This document shows, piece by piece, positions 1 through 11,345 of a DNA stretch of 64,000 nucleotides. Below the pieces are notes generated by a model, which worked only from the letters and a program-made list of their open reading frames with translations, had not been told where the DNA came from and ran no database searches. A program made the position numbers and the translations under genes. Source of the DNA: Euglena gracilis (lineage: Eukaryota; Euglenida; Euglenophyceae; Euglenales). The DNA lies in NCBI GenBank assembly GCA_039621445.1, contig CP154954.1, forward strand, positions 50,261,847-50,325,846. Reading direction: 5' to 3'. How positions within the stretch are numbered: the stretch's first letter is position 1; each line of letters begins with the position of its first letter.

Positions 1-923
1 TATGCTCAGCTGGAAGAATTGTGGTCAAGGCGCACCCTTCTGCTTGCTGCATCTGATTTGTGGCCTCATTTAAAACAGTGCATTGCACAGGCCCATCAGT
101 CATGTTAATCAGTGCCGATCTCAAAAACGCGCTCTCAAAATTTGCTCAGCCAATTTTCATTTTTTTCAGGATTTTGATGGGCAACCAGCAGTTCTGCGAT
201 TGGGAGGGGACAGGCTCTACGGGAATCCCTGAAACCCCAAGGCGACCCCATGTTTCAGGCGAGCTGATTTTTAGGTCAAAAGTTTTCTTTGGCGTCGAAG
301 GAATTTTCTTTTGCTCGGTTCTGCGGGGAGTCGACCACCCGCCCACCTCCCAAACCCCCAACCAGGCCTTCCCATTCCGCTGGAGGGGGGGGGGGCTTGT
401 GCAAGCTCTTTTTCAGGAAGGTCGCACCCTCGGAGGGTGCTATGGGCAGGCAGGGGAGTACAACAGCATTTTTTTTTTTAGGATTGGGACCCTGGGGGGA
501 TTGGGTGGCAAACAAAAAGAAACTCTGGCAAATGCAAAGAAAAAAATTGTGTTGCAGAAAAGTGCCGTCGCTGACACGGGGGGGGGTGTCGACGACACGC
601 CGTGTCAACAACAAGGGGGGGGGTAACCCCCCTCCCGGGAGAACCGCTCAGCGGCTGGGGCATCGGGCTGAGTGGTTCTCTGGGGGGGTTACCCCCCCCC
701 CTTATTGTTGCCACGGTGTGTCGTTGACATCCCCCCTGTGTCAACGGCACTTTTCTGCAACATAATTTTTTGGTGAAATATGAGAGGTCCAATAGTACAA
801 TCATGGAGGCCATTTGCTGGTGCGGTCTGTTTTTTTTTTATGGGATTGTGCCGTTGGCACGGCTATGTCGTTGACCCCCACCCCCGTGTCAATGGCACTT
901 TCCTGGAACATTGGCGTGCCACC
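1..923. other. Intronic or intergenic, no supported gene
   Basis: Low-complexity DNA with many G and C runs of 8-10. A short inverted arrangement at about 610-740 pairs GGGGGGGTAACCCCCC-type blocks around a CGCTCAGCGG core. The open frames here are short, overlap on both strands and run through homopolymers, so I see no exon. Confidence 0.5.
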
Positions 924-1405
924 CAGGGAATTTCTTAAGCCGGAGGGCACCCTACCCCCCCCCCCCCCGGGGGGGGGCCAGCCAGCCAGCAGCTCAAATC
1001 CAGCCAGCAGCCCAAATTCGGGCTGGGAGCCCCCTCTCCGGGGGGCCGAGTGAAATATAGTCGGGTCCGGCCCAGCCGGAGGCCGGGCCAGCCGGCCGCA
1101 GGCTTGGCCAGCCAACTGGGCTGCCCAGCTCACATATCCATGCATTTTTCCCCCTCACCACAGCTTCCTCTATCACAGCCCCCCAGCCTTGATCTAGCTC
1201 CATCCATCAAAATGTCGAGAATGGCAAAACTGTGTTAGAAAATTTTAGTTTTCATCGACCCAGCCCAGCCCAGCCCCCTCCAGCCCCGGACCCCCCCTCC
1301 CCCCCACCCCCCGGGGGGGTGTCCAGCCAGCAGCTCATGTCCAGCCAGCAGCCTTTTTGTCAGCCGGACCCCCCCCCCCGGGTGGGGGCTTTAAGAAATT
1401 CCCTG
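924..1405. mobile_element. hAT-like non-autonomous element
   Basis: The ends are inverted repeats: CAGGGAATTTCTTAAG on the left and its near-complement TTAAGAAATTCCCTG on the right. They are flanked by GTGCCACC (916-923) and GTGCCAAC (1406-1413), a 7/8 match that reads as an 8 bp target duplication. The interior is GC-rich with CCAGCCAGCAGC-type repeats and no coding sequence. An 8 bp duplication with a CA..TG terminus is the hAT pattern; superfamily assignment is an inference because no transposase is present. Confidence 0.7.
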
Positions 1406-1689
1406 GTGCCAACGAAAGGGGAGGGGGCTCAACTTTCGGCGCAAAGCGTCGAAAACTTTTTTGGACCCCAGAAGTTAACCCCCCCCCCCCAAAAGTGGGG
1501 CCTGGGGACCCTGGGGGGGGGCAAGGGGGCGTATTGACTTGCCAGGTCCCACCCACTCATCTTCCCCTCGGCATGCTGCAACCCTGAGAGTCTCACCCCC
1601 ACCACACTTTGCCTCCCCCTTGGGCTTGAATGTGCCACTTCTGTCCCCCCCCCCAACGCCGGGCTGTGTCGTGGCGGCACCACACCGAG

Positions 1690-1813
1690 AAGGAGAAGTC
1701 AAAGCAGCAGCAGATGGAGCTGCAGGAGCGGGCGAAGCAGATCCAGACGCTGCGGGAGGAGGTGGAGGCGCTGAAGGCCCAACTGGAGGCCAGGGCGCGG
1801 GCGGGGGTTGCAG
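1690..1813 (+). CDS. Kinesin-like exon: coiled coil
   Basis: The frame reads QQQMELQERAKQIQTLREEV and continues EALKAQLEARARA, a clear heptad coiled coil. A pyrimidine tract and ACCGAG precede it and GCAG/GTGTGT is a reasonable donor at 1813/1814. Coiled-coil content alone does not identify a family; the assignment to the kinesin comes from the exons that follow on the same strand. Confidence 0.55.
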
Positions 1814-4800
1814 GTGTGTTCGGCGCGAGGGGCCGAATTGTTTTCCAACCCGCCTCCCCCAAGCAACCTCGAAAATTGAACCTGCAAAGGTTCAAAACTG
1901 CAATGAGTCCAAATTAATTATCATCAAAATCCACATCAAATCATGATAAAAATTCGACCAAGGCGGGAAAATTTTTTTTTGGCCAACTTTCGGCTGCGCG
2001 TTTCACGTCGTGCAGCCGACAAGAGGAGTTCAAGTCACAGGAGTTCAAGTCGCAGGTCAGGGGTCCAGGGCGAGAAAAAGACTGACCCCCACCGCAGGAG
2101 TTGGTTCCCCTTGCAACGATCAAACTTTGGCAGCCTCCCACTATCTGGCCCGCGGGTCGTTAAGTACTTCCAAGGGGGGGGGGCATGGTGAGACCCGGGT
2201 CCGCCTGTCGGGAAAATTCGGGGTTTTTTTTGGAATAGGGTTAGGTGCACGACCGGATTCCCGGAGGATTCCCCCATTGGGGACTTTAGGGAAAAGTTCG
2301 GCCAGATTGCGGACGAACTTTGGGGGAATTTGGGTCGATTTTTGGGCATTTTTGGCAGAAACGTGTGATTCCAAAATCCTTCCCAGAACGGAACCGGCCG
2401 AACTTGGTCCCCAAAAAGTCCCAATTTTGGGCCAATCCTCACCCTAACGCTATTCCCAAAATTAAGGGGGAACCCTCCCCGGATCCGCCGCCGGTGGCCC
2501 GGAATCCGCGCGGTTTCCCTGCGCCGTGGGACCGAAAAGTCGAAAAGCGGGCCCCGGGTCCCACCATCCGCCCCCCCCCCCCTGGAAGTATTTAACGACC
2601 CGCGGGCCGGATTGTGGGAGGCTGCCCTCACTTTATCTGGCACACACACTGGGTGCCACTTTACAGCTACCCGCTGGGCCAACTTTGCATTGTGGAAAAC
2701 CCCACAACTGACCCCCTCAAGCAGGCCTGCTTGACCTAGGTCTGGCAGGCTTGGTGGCCACAAACACAGCTACCCCCCCCCCCCCATGTCCAATGAACGC
2801 CCTTGCCCAATGAACAGGGGGATGTCGGGACCGTCCAGCTTGTCACTTTTTACAGCAGTTCAAATGCCCGCGCAGCCTATGCCCCATGGACAGCTCGCCT
2901 GGACCGCGGAGATTGTCATTTTAGCGTTCATTGGGCTTGCGGGGCGGCATGCAGTGCAGGATGAAGGCAGAGCCAGAGAAGCCAAATGCTGGGGAATGGT
3001 TCCTGGAAAGCGAGCATCCAGATCGAAAGATGAAAGATCAACGGCTCATGTCCACATGACCCCCACATGTGCGGGGCCCCTCCAACTTGTCCTATGTAAT
3101 GTCTAATTTCACTAAAATGTTTTTTTGGGGGGTTGCATCCCAGAAAATACCATGACCTCCCCCTCAAATGACCCCCCCTAAGTGGTCCTCCGCGGTCCGG
3201 TTGGAACATGATCATTTTTTTCTTCAAAAATCAAAATGGTCATAAAACACTCATTTTGTTTGAAAATTTTCCGAAAAAAATTTGATCTGATGGAAAAAAT
3301 GGTGGGTTGCCTGTACTCGAGCTAAGTTGTGTCCTCATTGAGCGGATTTCTGCCGGGGCTGTACTGGCGGTGGGGCGGGGCTGGGGAGGGCGTCCCCCCC
3401 CCCCCCGGTGCAGCGCCCTGCGGCTGGGCCGGCCCGCCCGGCCGCTGGAGAAGGGGGCCCCGCTGTTTGTGGGCCGCGCCAAGCTCAGCCTCCGCAACAT
3501 CATCCAGCAGGTGAGCAGCTACAACACGCTGCCCCTCATGCCGAGGGCCGGGCCTGGCCAGGCCGGGCGTCCATGCCGCACCACAGCCCGACCCCCCCCC
3601 CCCAGAGGCCCGGCCCTCCCGGCCAACGGACAACCTGGAGAACGACGGGGCGGCGCTGATGGTGAACACGTTCCCGGTGGTGGACAAGGAGCGTGGGCAC
3701 ATCGAGTACGAGACAGTGGAGGAGGGGCTCGCCGCGCTGCTGGGGAAGCGGCTGGTCCAGGCGGCAGGCGGTGGAGTTTCCGTGACGCTGGGTGGGTGGG
3801 TGCTTGTGGGTGTGTGTGTGTGTGTGTGTGCGTGCGTTACGCGTTGTGTGTTGTGTGCGTGCATGCATGTGTTGTGTTTGTGTGCGCGCGCGTGACAATA
3901 ACCTGGGGTTCACACCCAAATGCACAATACACACACAATCAGGCTGTATTTTAGTCGGGTGCCGACCCCACCCAGGGGGGGTAGGGCACTTGGCCAAAAG
4001 TGCCCAGCAGGCATTCCGGCACCGAAGGCGCTGGAAGGCTCAAAAAAGGCCTAAACCCGCCCCCCCCCCCCAATAGAAGCGCGGGGCCGCTTCAAGTGCA
4101 GGGTCCAAATAAAAGCGCACCCCCAGCTTCGAAGGCGGCGGTCCACTACAAGCGCACCCCCCATTTTGATGAGATTTTTAAAGGAAATAAACAAAAATCG
4201 GGCAGGAAGGGTCCAAATAGAAGCGCACCCCCCGCCGCCAGAGTCGGCAGTCCGCTATAAGCGCACCTGCGCTTCTATTGGGGAGGGGGGGGTTTATTTT
4301 CTAGGAAAATGGCCTATTCTCTGAGGAAAGTTCCTGGGCACAGGCCGAAATCCGACCTCCCCCCCCCAGGGGGGGGTAGTGCCTGCCTGGGCAGGCACTC
4401 AAGGGCACTCCGGACCCCCCTGGGGTTGGTAAAAAAAAACAGAATACACACGACACTCATACACACACAACAGACACAACCATACCATTCATTGCTCCAC
4501 ACCTGTCCCACCCCACCCCCGGGGGGGTGACTGACTGATTTTTTCAGAGTGACTGACTGGTTTTCTGGCCAAGAACCCCCCGGGTGGGGGTGTGGGGTAG
4601 GCCCGAAAATAAAACAGTGGCCGGCCTGGTGCCAAAGGCGCGGAAATTTTTTGGATTTTTTGAGACTTTTTGACAAATGTTCATTGCCTCTTCCTCATTA
4701 TTCAAGAGTGGCCGATCCCCCCAGGGGAGGTGAAATGACTGACTGGTTTTTTTTGAAAAAGTGATTGACTGGTTTTTTTCAGAGTGGAAAGTGACCCCCC

Positions 4801-4834
4801 CCCCCGGGGTCGTTCAGCAATGGTATAGACACAA

Positions 4835-4867
<33 letters not shown>

Positions 4868-5079
4868 GGCGCACAACTCACACAACACACAACACACATA
4901 CACACAACACACATACGCACACAACGCACAACACACAACACACAACACACAACACGCACGCACACACACACACACACACACGCAAAAACACATATGATGC
5001 ACAACACACACACATCTCACATACACGCACACTCACACAATACACGCAAAACACGCACACAACACAGAAACACAAACAC

Positions 5080-5110
<31 letters not shown>

Positions 5111-7214
5111 CCCACCACCCACAGCCACACCCACCCCCTCACCCACCCACCCACCCCTGGGCGGGTGCGCCCCCCCCCCCCTGCCACCAACTTTTCAAGA
5201 AAAGAAACCTCTGGTGGGAAGCGTTTTGATTCCACGCCTGCAACCTCCTTGTAAATGGCTGGTCGGCGGGAGAATGAGATTTCTTTTTTATTTCTGGTGC
5301 AAATTGTTGACATTGCCCTCCGGTCCTAAACCCATCCCTGCGTTCACGACAGTTGCCGCGGCATATGCCGCAGCCTACCCCCTGCCCGGGACCTGGTGGT
5401 CCATGTGATCTCCGCCAAGAACCTGCCGCAGCAGTACAGCTCCCGGGTGTACTGCAAGTACGTCTTCAAGTACAAGGAGCGGCAGGTGTTTCAGAGCGAC
5501 ATCAAACAGGACACATGTGGCTGGACAAATGCCTTTGTGGCGCCGTAGGCCGGAAAAGCTGGATTCACAGGTTTTCAACATGCCCCTGTGATTCTGCAAC
5601 CTTTCCATGTCCACTCATTGGCCCCGTGCCTGCGCCGACACTTTTTGTTCTGAGTCATTTAAGTGGTTTTTTTGCCAACCCTCCCCCCAGTTGCTCTGAA
5701 AAAAGCCAGTCACCCCTTGGCTTATTCACCCAGTGTCTCAGTTATTGTATGCTTAAGATGCTTTTCCATTTTCCATCAGATTTTATCAATTGGCACTGGC
5801 GGTGTGGCACCCCAGGCGCAGGGTTGGATACAAGAAGGGTGTCATGGCGTTAGGATGGGGGCTGTCCCCCATCCTTTTTGGCATTGTGCAACAGAATTTT
5901 TTATGTTTCGGCCGCTTTTGGGTAACCATTTCTGGGGTGATTCTCACCACACAAACTGGGCCAGAAGCGAAAGTTAGCGCCGGCTATAAACAGACAAGAA
6001 GCCTTAGTCCAACTACCCCCCCCCCCATGTCCAACGACCCCCCTATGTCCAACGACCACCCCCCCGGTCAGAGGACACCTTTTCGGAGGTTGGATGTTTT
6101 TTTTGCAGGTGTGTGAAAACCAGTGGTTTGCCAGCCCTGAAAGGCTTTTCTTCCGCCCTTGTCAAGGATGTCAGTTTTGGGTGCTATTTGAGTAAATATT
6201 TGTTGACAGGGCTGGAAATGGAGGCGCGAAGCGCCAGAAGGAAAATTTTGACCTGTTTGGGGGGGGGTTCCGGCAAACTTTTTTTCCCCGACCCCGTGTC
6301 CAACGACCACCCCCCCGGTCAGAGGACACCTTTTTGGTCAGTACCCTATGTCCAACGACCGCCCTCCCGGTCAGAGGACAGAGGTTACCGGTCATTGGAC
6401 ATTGGGGGGGGAGGGTAGGGGTGGTGGGTGATTCGAGAGTGGGTGGGTGGGTTGCGACCGCTGGACCCCCCCCCCCGGGTTGGGCTGCGCCATGGTCAGA
6501 TTTCGGCGCTTTGGGTGGATGGGCGATGGTCCAAGGATGCTAGAAATCACTTTTCCCCCCGAAGTTGACCCGTTTTGGGGGGGGTCAAAGTATGACCATT
6601 TTTTCGTCCATTTTTTGTGTGAATTTTTCATTAAATGTGCTGGGACGGGAGTTTTTTTCCCCCGTTAAGGACCGTCCTGCAGCCAGCGAATTTGTCCAAC
6701 CTTTTTTTTGCATTTCTGTCCCTCAAAATGCAAGGGGTGGAATGAGTTTCACATTTTGGTTTCGCATTTTTTGCGCATTTTTCCATTTTCTTGCCGCATT
6801 TTTTTTGTTTTCTGGCGCATCTTTCGTATTTCACTCAATTTTTCGCCTTTTGACTGTTTTTTTTTGAAAAAAATTTTGAATTGTTTTGTCACATTTTTCT
6901 TGCAATTCCATATATTTCTTGTAAATTTGGTGCCATGTTGCATGTTTTTGGGTACTTTTTTGTGTTTTATTTGCGGGTTTCCTCTCAGATCAACACATTT
7001 TGCGCATTTTTTCCTGTGGCCCGGGCTAGCGCACCCCCCCCCCCCTCAAGATGTGGTTGTGGCATTTGTCCGGGGCTGACCCCGAGTTCGATTTCAAAAA
7101 GCGGTTCGCGTGGAGCGATCTGACATCGGAGCAAGCCGACTACCTGATGAGCGACAATGTCCTGACGTTCGAGGTCATTGGCCATCCTGCCGGAGACAGC
7201 AGCACTGTGGTGGA
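1690..7214 (+). CDS. Kinesin-3-like protein, C-terminal half (partial, five exons)
   Basis: Five GC-rich plus-strand exons read in the order of a kinesin-3 (KIF1/KIF28-type) tail: a coiled coil (1690-1813), a module reading LFVGRAKLSLRNIIQQ (3414-3542), a beta-rich segment ending EEGLAALLGKRL (3606-3790), and a C2-like repeat split over two exons. The first C2 exon reads DLVVHVISAKNLPQQY (5374-5545). The second reads PEFDFKKRFAWSDL followed by DYLMSDNVLTFEVIGH (7051-7214). In kinesin-3 tails these match the pattern 'V.V..A..LP....VY..Y.F', then 'NP.F.....F....T....DYL....L.F.VWG'. The motor and FHA parts would lie left of the window. Such a protein walks on microtubules and the tail binds cargo or membrane. 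Splice sites are partly GT-AG; several boundaries remain approximate and phases are not fully reconciled. Another C2-domain protein is possible. Confidence 0.55.
3414..3542 (+). CDS. Kinesin-like exon: LFVGRA module
   Basis: A C-run followed by GGTGCAG gives a good acceptor at 3413/3414. The frame reads LEKGAPLFVGRAKLSLRNII and continues QQVSSYNTLPLM. Kinesin-3 proteins have a similar segment (WDPPE..LIGRA...L.NL.Y) between the coiled coil and the C2 repeats. A canonical donor CAG/GTGAGC occurs at 3510/3511, but the frame continues convincingly for about ten more codons, so the true 3' end is uncertain. Confidence 0.55.
3606..3790 (+). CDS. Kinesin-like exon: segment before the C2 repeat
   Basis: The exon follows a long C-run and CAG (3603-3605). 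It reads DNLENDGAALMVNTFPVVDK, then GHIEYETVEEGLAALLGKRL. The G.L.V...P pattern and the LLGK.L ending match the segment that precedes the C2-like repeat of kinesin-3 tails. Possible donors are CTG/GTCCAG (3754) and one within the GTGGGTGGG run near 3790. It runs straight into a TG microsatellite. Confidence 0.55.
3800..3950. repeat. (TG)n-rich microsatellite
   Basis: About twelve uninterrupted TG units near 3810-3832, followed by degenerate TGTGTGCGTGCATG sequence and a short CA tract at about 3925-3940. It lies in the intron of the kinesin-like gene. Cys/Val- or His/Thr-rich frames through it are artefacts. Confidence 0.9.
4067..4284. mobile_element. MITE with AATAGAAGCGC ends, copy 1
   Basis: The termini are inverted: CCCCAATAGAAGCGC at the left and GCGCTTCTATTGGGG at the right, with further partial pairing inside (GGGGCCGCTT against AGGTGCGCTT). 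The interior repeats GGTCCAAATAGAAGCGCACC twice. A second copy with the same internal order lies at 59342-59526. Non-coding; the superfamily cannot be assigned because flanking C and G runs hide the target duplication. Confidence 0.7.
4481..4826. mobile_element. hAT-like element with ACTGACTGGTTTT repeats, copy 1
   Basis: The ends pair as CATACCATTCATTGCTCC against GTTCAGCAATGGTAT. A direct repeat AGACACAAC (4472-4480 and 4827-4835) flanks them, an 8-9 bp target duplication. Inside are several GTGACTGACTGGTTTT units. Related copies at 42639-43114 and 48094-48424 share both the termini and these units, so this is one family. Confidence 0.7.
4836..5150. repeat. Compound (CA)n microsatellite
   Basis: Three nearly pure CA blocks (about 4841-4866, 4961-4981 and 5083-5108) are linked by ACACAACACAC-type sequence, followed by CCACCCACCC. 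It lies in the intron before the first C2-like exon. Confidence 0.9.
5374..5545 (+). CDS. Kinesin-like exon: first half of the C2 repeat
   Basis: Reads DLVVHVISAKNLPQQYSSRV, then YCKYVFKYKERQVFQSDIKQ. The alternating hydrophobic strand, the A.NLP turn and the VY..Y.F strand are the C2-like repeat seen in kinesin-3 tails. GCCGCAG at about 5367-5373 is the likely acceptor. Donor candidates are ACAT/GTGGCT and TTT/GTGGCG; only the latter keeps the next exon in phase 0. Confidence 0.65.
5945..6015. repeat. Dispersed repeat with AAGAAGCCTTAGT, truncated copy
   Basis: Contains AACTGGGCCAGAAGCGAA, then ATAAACAGACAAGAAGCC. Longer copies (about 125 bp) occur at 42683-42805 and 47456-47585. Only the 3' half is present here, as expected for a truncated dispersed repeat. 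No function is evident. Confidence 0.7.
6024..6408. mobile_element. Element with ATGTCCAACGACC ends
   Basis: Inverted ends CCCATGTCCAACGACC and GGTCATTGGACATTGGGG bound a 385 bp non-coding unit that repeats the CCAACGACC...GGTCAGAGGACA module. A GGCGCGAAGCGCC hairpin sits at about 6222-6236. Related ends appear at 35346-35925 and 60828-61100. No clean target duplication is visible because of flanking C and G runs. Confidence 0.5.
7051..7214 (+). CDS. Kinesin-like exon: second half of the C2 repeat
   Basis: A C-run and CTCAAG precede the exon; GA/GTGAGG (7214/7215) is a strong donor. It reads DPEFDFKKRFAWSDLTSEQA, then DYLMSDNVLTFEVIGHPAGD. This is the 'NP.F.....F....T....DYL....L...VWG' signature of the kinesin-3 tail, and it completes the exon at 5.4 kb. 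It is the last exon of this gene I can place with confidence. Confidence 0.65.
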
Positions 7215-8313
7215 GTGAGGGGCTGACCGCTGTTTGCACTCTGCCTCCCGACGGCCACAGCACCCTCTCCCATCGAACGTTCCGCGCCAGGGGCTGTTGT
7301 GGGCCTGGTTCGGATTCAAACCGTCTCCCCGAGCACATGGCTCTCCCTGAAGTCTTGACCTGTTCTCCTTCCTGTTCGGAGACAGCTTCCATGTGAGGAA
7401 AGGAAGTGAAGTCCACAGATGAGAAAACGAATGAGATGGCAGATGAGACATTTCCTACGAGAAAATGGTGGTGGGTTTTCTGTGGGGTCGGGGTTGAGTT
7501 GAAGGCAAGCGGATTGGCCAACAGTGTTTGGGGCCCCCGGGGCCCCGGCTCACCTCAAACCCAGAAGCGTGTTGTGGGCACCCCAGCGGCAAGCGCGCCA
7601 GGAGGCGGGAAAAAAACCCAACCATTTTTGTCTCAGCCCCGGGCCCACGGACTTGTGTTTTGACCGCACCCGATGGGTCTTCCACACCTCCTTCCCCCAG
7701 GCTTGGTCAGCTTCAACCATGCCTTCTTAAACGCAACTGAAAAAATCCAGATTTTATTTTGTCTGTTTTTTTCTTTGAAAAGTCAAAAAATAAAAATGTT
7801 GGGGACAGGGAATATCATTTTCCAGGCACCACATTGGGTTCTAGATCAAACCAAAAAGGAACTGATTGAGGCTGAGGTGAACACAGGATTTTTTGTGTCT
7901 ACACGTTGTGCATGGAGCTGCGTCTCTTCAATGGTGGTTCCTCCGAATGAATGCAGTCAACAACCCAGCTGTCTGCCACCACCCAACATGGTGCGTTGGC
8001 CGGATGTGCACGGTTCGCCACCTGCCTCCCCATCGTAACGTCGTCGGCCATAACCTCCTTCAATGGAGCAGAAGTCGATTTCATGTGATTCCCTCTGTAG
8101 ACTTAACACTTGATTTCCACTCCTGTGGTGACTCCTGTCTTGTTGCAGTTCTTTGAAAATTGCGAAATGCCTTTTTTTGCCCCAGTGGATATTTCTTTTG
8201 GAAAAAGTGTCAGAGAGCGTTTTTGTGGGCTTGCAGGAGGGGTTTTTGGTGGCCAGATGCTCTTTTTTGCAGAACATTTTTTTGGCATTTTTGTGCAATT
8301 TCAGCTTCCACAC
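7215..8313. other. Intronic or intergenic, no supported gene
   Basis: Moderate-complexity sequence with several TTTT-rich stretches. There is no frame with the GC3 bias of the neighbouring exons and no recognisable motif. Probably the intron downstream of the 7.1 kb exon, or sequence past the end of that gene. Confidence 0.4.
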
Positions 8314-8610
8314 CAGGCTTCTTTTTAAGTCACCTGCCCCCCCCCCCCCCCCTGGGGGGAGGGGGGGTGGGTGGGTGGGTCCGGGCCGGACCCCCCCCCC
8401 CCCGGGGGGGGGGGTCCCGCGCCGGAGGCGCTGGGTATACCTTTTCGGCGCGAAGCGCCGAAAATTTTTGAAAATTGCCTTTAACGGGCCCGATTTTGGG
8501 GGGGTACCCGGACCCCCCCCCCCCCCCCGGGGGGGGTCCCGCGCCACCCTGGGTGGGTGGGGGGGGACCCCCCCCCTCCCCCCCCCCCGGGGGTCTTAAA
8601 AAGAAGCCTG
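8314..8610. mobile_element. hAT-like element, perfect 8 bp duplication
   Basis: Termini CAGGCTTCTTTTTAAG and CTTAAAAAGAAGCCTG are inverted. TTCCACAC occurs immediately outside both ends (8306-8313 and 8611-8618), a perfect 8 bp target duplication. The interior consists of long C(n)G(n) palindromes and one TCGGCGCGAAGCGCCGA hairpin at 8447-8463. Non-coding. Confidence 0.85.
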
Positions 8611-11236
8611 TTCCACACAACTCAAGTGCCGCTGGGGTCCAGCCCAGGCTTGTGCTGAGTCGGGTGCCTACCCCACGGGGGGGTGCTAGGGGCAGGCACC
8701 CCATAGCACCCAATCTGACCCCCCCCCCCCGCCGGGGGGGGCCGGGGGACCCCCGGGGGGGGGGTAGGGTTTTGGGGGGTGCCTGCCCCTAGCAGGCACC
8801 CCCCTCCAACCCCGGCAAGGCCATTTTCAATGAAAAATTTTTGGGTCCCCCCCAGACCCCCCCCCCGGGGGGTGTGCCTGCTAGGGGCAGGCACCCTGTA
8901 GCACCCACCCCTATAGCACCCTCCCCTCCGGAGAGGGGGCGTCCGGAGACCACCCCCTCTGGAACCAAAGGTGTTTATTTCCCTGGCGCTTTGCGCCAGA
9001 AATCTTATGTTTTTTCTATCTGTTCATTTGATGCCTTACCCCCCCAGGGTTAAAGGTTTTTCTGCATGTACTTTGTCAACCCACCCACCCCCCCCCACCC
9101 CCCCAGCCAAAGTCGACCGAATTCATTGGAAAAAATTTCCGGCCCGGCCTTCGATGAGGCAAAAGACTGTCCCATGGCGCACCCCACCGCCCTGGGGGTT
9201 GCAGACCCAACCCACCCACCAACTCTCGAAACCCCCCCCTGGGTATCCCACAGGTGTCTGTATCTATCCCCCCCCCCCGGAAGGATACGGTCGATCCCCC
9301 TGCCAGGGGCTTCAAAAACTGACTCAAAATCGCATTTTCAGACCATCCAGACCATAGCTTCACTTCGTGGCCCCTGGGAGGCACTTTTTCCTGGGCCCGG
9401 AAAACCCACCCACCCACCCACGACCCCCCTTACAGGGAGGGAGGGGGGTCTGACCTCAGGAACCCCAAAAATTTCTTCCCCGGCGCTTTTTCTGCCAGGA
9501 AGTGAAGGCAGTGAAGGAAGTGACGCGTTTTTATACCCCAAATTTTTCCCGGGACCCTCCCCCCCCCACTCAGTACAGTTCGGGGAGCTCGCTTATTAAA
9601 CCAAATTTCTGGCCAGCCCAGGAACGTCCAGGGGTCCTCAACGAACTTTCTGAGGCAAAGTTTTTGTCCGACAGAAGCCTGAAAAGTCAGCTAAATTGTG
9701 CTTTTTTTTCCAGCAGCCCCAAGCACCAAGGCTGCAACGCTGGCATTTTTCAAGGTCGTTATTATTGGTCAGTTGGATCAACTGTGACAGTTCATTTGTC
9801 ATGCACATTTATTTGTTTTTTGTGCTTCGGACAGGGCCCTCTCAGCCTTCTTATGTGAGCTCCACCATCATCTTTCCTCACCCTGCTCAACTCCAGTGCT
9901 TGTACATCCTAACCCAGCGTTCTGACAATCGGAGCACGCAACGCCCATCTGTATAGCTTTTTGGATTATGTATTTCGATTTTATCATGTATTGGTATTTT
10001 GATTTTTATTTTGGTATTGATATTGATTTAATTTTTTCATTTGATATGTTTGAGTTGCATTGCAAGTCAAACAAATTGAGCAAGTCAACTCATTGCCCCT
10101 CCCCAGGCACAACGTATCGTAGCTGTGTTTTGGGCTGGCTTAATCAATCACCATAATCAATCAACAAAATCACACTGGTTTGCATGGGCATTAGCGACTC
10201 ACTGCAATTGTCAGAGGATCGAAAACCGAGATGCAAACATTGACAGGGGAGAAGCCAGCCTTATTTCCACCCCAAGGTTCTGCATCAGAATGCCCCCAAA
10301 ATTGGCTGCTGTCAGGCAAACCAGAGTTGGCCAAAGACAGGGGTGCCCCCGAGGGCAGGGTTTGATATACGGCGGGTGTCCGGGGTTCAAGAGGGGGTCC
10401 CCCCCCCCCCGGACCGGAGTGGGCGGTCCGACCCCCGCCTCTCACCCCCTACATGGCGGGTGGGGGGGGGGGGGGCACCACTTCTTCCCGGTTTTCTGCT
10501 GGCACCAGTTTTTGGACCCCAAAAAATTTTCCCAGCGCCAAAGGCGCCGTACAGGAGACCCCCCCCCAAAACCCCCCAAAACCCCATTTTTTTCCCACCT
10601 TCCAAAATTTCAACATTTTCTCAGAACTTTGATTTTTTTTTAAACCTGGAATTTTTGAAGTTTTTTTTGTGAGCAAATGTGGTTTTCCAAAAAAAAGATG
10701 TATTTTGGGTTCATTCTTGAAAAAAAAATCATCAAAAAATTCCCCGGCCAAATTCCTCGTTTTGTGGGGGGGTCGACCACCGCCCCCACCGGGCCATTTT
10801 CCCCTGGCCAAATCGCAAAGGCAAAAAGATGGGGGAGGAAGGCACACCGAGGCGAAGTAAAAACAACACTGTCCACAAATTTCCGCCAGCACCCCGCCTG
10901 AAGTTGAGAGTGTTTTCCTGCCTGGTTCCAATCGGCAACGTTTGGCCTTTTTATGGGCCACAATTTCCCCCGCTTTTGGCCACGCCGGGCTGCATTTTAC
11001 AATTTAGGCCACGCTTGGCTGTCTGAATTTATTATTGCTTCGTTTATGCTTCCGAGGCCAAAAATTTCTATCTGGCACTCTGCGGCAGAAAATTTTTCAG
11101 ATCCTTGGAAATTTTCCCCCAGAGATCGGCTTCCCCGAGTCCTGGCCAGTTTCCCCCCCCAGGACCCCCCCAGCACCCCCCCCCCAGGACCCCCCCCAGG
11201 ACCCCTTCTGCTCCAGCTTCCGGAGAGCGGTACCTA

Positions 11237-11345
11237 CAGGACCCACTGACCGTGGAGTTCCGGGCGCCTTCGGCGCCCGCTACCGGGGGGCTACCGCCCC
11301 CCCGGACCTCCCCGGTCTTCAAAATAACCTCATCTTTTGGGGCAA
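11237..11345. repeat. GACCGTGGAGTTCC repeat, copy 1
   Basis: Begins CCCACTGACCGTGGAGTTCC, contains the hairpin GGGCGCCTTCGGCGCCC, and ends with CTTCAAAATAACCTCATCTT. The same order recurs at 12028-12135. The stem-loop has a C(TTCG)G tetraloop geometry. Probably fragments of one dispersed element. Confidence 0.75.

Noticed and set aside
1-813. Several overlapping frames of 70-190 codons
   Set aside because: They run through G/C homopolymers on both strands, lack GC3 bias and contain no recognisable motif.
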